Shown: in pieces, positions 5,763 to 6,501 of the stretch | Numbering within the stretch: position 1 is the first letter of the stretch | Layout of the letters: each line of letters opens with the position of its first letter | Source of the DNA: Burkholderiaceae bacterium | Lineage (GTDB): Bacteria; Pseudomonadota; Gammaproteobacteria; Burkholderiales; Burkholderiaceae_C | Length of the DNA: 6,501 nt | Direction of reading: 5' to 3' | Assembly: GCA_013693755.1 (NCBI GenBank) | Contig: CP059256.1 | Coordinates: 379,964-386,464, forward strand | Position numbers and translations under genes: made by a program | The notes under the pieces: generated by a model | Databases searched by the model: none | Seen by the model: only the letters and a program-made list of their open reading frames with translations | Told to the model about the DNA's origin: nothing

Positions 5763-6312
5763 ATGCCTGCCCGTCGCCCCCATCTCTCGCAAGCACGCCG
5801 CCAGCAAAGCGGCATCGCGCTGATCATCAGCCTGATTCTGCTCGTCGTCATGACGATGTTCGGGCTGCTCGTCGTGCGCAACATCTCGAACGAAGAGCGG
5901 CTCTCCGGTTACGTCTACGACCGCGCGCTCGCTCTGCAAGGTGCCGAAGCCGCGCTGCGGCGGGCAGAAAACCTGGTTGAAACCATCAAACCGCAGCCCA
6001 CCAGCGGCTGCAGCGACTTCACCTCGTCACCCAATACCGTCCATGTGTGCGCGCCCCGTCGCCGGCGAACACGCCGCGTTGGCTCGACAGCTCCTTCACC
6101 GACTGGGCCACGACCACGGCCGTCGTTTCCGGCGCGCTGACCGTCACCCCACGTATTTCGTCGAATACCTCGGCGACACCTTTCCCTGCAGCACCAATCC
6201 GGACTGCTCATCGCAACCGTGCAACTGCCTGCGCTACCGCATCACCGCGCGCGTGGGTGATGCTGGCCGTTCCCAAGTGATGCTGCAATCGGTTTACGCG
6301 ACCGACCCCTGA
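5763..6312 (+). pseudogene. pilX: Type IV pilus assembly protein PilX, broken by two frameshifts
   Basis: The ATG at 5763 opens a leader ending QQSG (14-17), followed by IALIISLILLVVMTMFGLLV (18-37). The sequence NISNEERLSGYVYDRALALQ (40-59) then AEAALRRAE (61-69) is typical of the PilX N-terminal domain. Mature position +5 is Ile, not Glu, which I recall as common in PilX. As written, the frame stops at 6140 after an arginine/proline-rich tail. Adding one C to the CCCC at 6054-6057 opens a sensible continuation including RWLDSSFTDWATTTAVVSG. Adding one C to the CCCC at 6147-6150 opens TYFVEYLGDTFPCST through SVYATDP, with a stop at 6310-6312. The repaired protein is 183 residues, a normal PilX length. 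Its C-terminus is cysteine-rich. Either the sequence has two homopolymer errors or the gene is inactive. It sits 2 bases after pilW and 31 bases before pilY1. Confidence 0.85.
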
Positions 6313-6343
6313 CACCCCGTGCCTTCAGACGCAGGAGCTCTCC

Positions 6344-6501
6344 ATGAAATCCCTCCACTGGCCCTCGATCGCCCGCCATGGCCTGCTGGCAACCACTGCG
6401 GCCCTCGCTTTCGCGACCCAGGCCGTCACGATCCCCAATGTGCCGCTTTCGGTGCAGCAAAGCGTCAAACCCATGGTCATGCTCGTGTCGGGCAAAGACC
6501 A
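6344..6501 (+). CDS. pilY1: Type IV pilus tip adhesin/assembly factor PilY1 (PilC family), N-terminal part
   Basis: The first 52 codons of a gene that continues past the right edge. A Sec signal peptide is visible: basic start MKSLHWPSIARHG, hydrophobic core LLATTAALAFA (14-24), likely cleavage after TQA (25-27). The mature start VTIPNVPLSVQQSVKPMVMLV (28-48, one short hydrophobic strand near the end) matches the PilY1/PilC opening (xxVPLxxxxxVxPxxM). The residues after it, SGKDH, differ from the FVLDDSGSM von Willebrand MIDAS start seen in many PilY1 proteins. In Pseudomonas and Neisseria the family sits at the pilus tip and acts in adhesion, pilus extension and surface sensing. AGGAG (6333-6337), 6 bases before the ATG at 6344, is the clearest ribosome site in the pilin cluster. 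The position after fimT-pilV-pilW-pilX strongly supports the call. Confidence 0.82.
   Translation, partial: MKSLHWPSIARHGLLATTAALAFATQAVTIPNVPLSVQQSVKPMVMLVSGKD

Noticed and set aside
5941..6312. A separate small gene downstream of truncated pilX
   Set aside because: Its last part is the natural PilX C-terminus in a shifted frame. There is no ribosome site, and only a C-run indel separates it from pilX.

Overview
The window looks like chromosomal DNA from a GC-rich betaproteobacterium, most likely Burkholderiales and probably Comamonadaceae. This rests on the high GC content, the C/G-biased third codon positions, the GlyA and PilY1 sequence style, and the order glyA - nrdR - minor pilin cluster. 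The genus is not determined.

Left part (1-1419): the 5' end of a minus-strand NAD(P)-binding dehydrogenase runs off the left edge. A roughly 400-base divergent intergenic region separates it from a plus-strand, membrane-anchored SLT-family lytic transglycosylase. That region has an AT-rich core, a good sigma70-like promoter (TTGACC-18-TAGAAT) and two overlapping perfect palindromes just after the predicted transcription start.

Middle part (1420-3490): a GC-rich hairpin ends the transglycosylase unit. An extended -10 promoter then starts a leader that I read as a ZTP (pfl-motif) riboswitch, placed directly before glyA (serine hydroxymethyltransferase). ZTP signals a shortage of 10-formyl-tetrahydrofolate, and GlyA feeds the one-carbon pool, so the pairing makes sense. 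nrdR, the zinc-ribbon/ATP-cone repressor of ribonucleotide reductase genes, follows 63 bases later. A strong hairpin closes the unit.

Right part (3490-6501): a tightly packed type IV pilus minor-pilin cluster, fimT/gspH-like - pilV - pilW - pilX - pilY1. The first four encode proteins with prepilin-type N-termini. The fifth starts with a Sec signal peptide and runs off the right edge. Together these products would form the priming and tip complex of the type IV pilus. As written, pilX is broken by two -1 frameshifts, both explained by one missing C in a CCCC run. The fimT start shows a similar problem at a CCCCC run. This pattern suggests either homopolymer sequencing errors or a decayed locus.

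I see no mobile element, CRISPR array, tRNA or rRNA, and no undescribed multi-gene system. The most informative points are the riboswitch, the palindromic operator-like site and the frameshift pattern.
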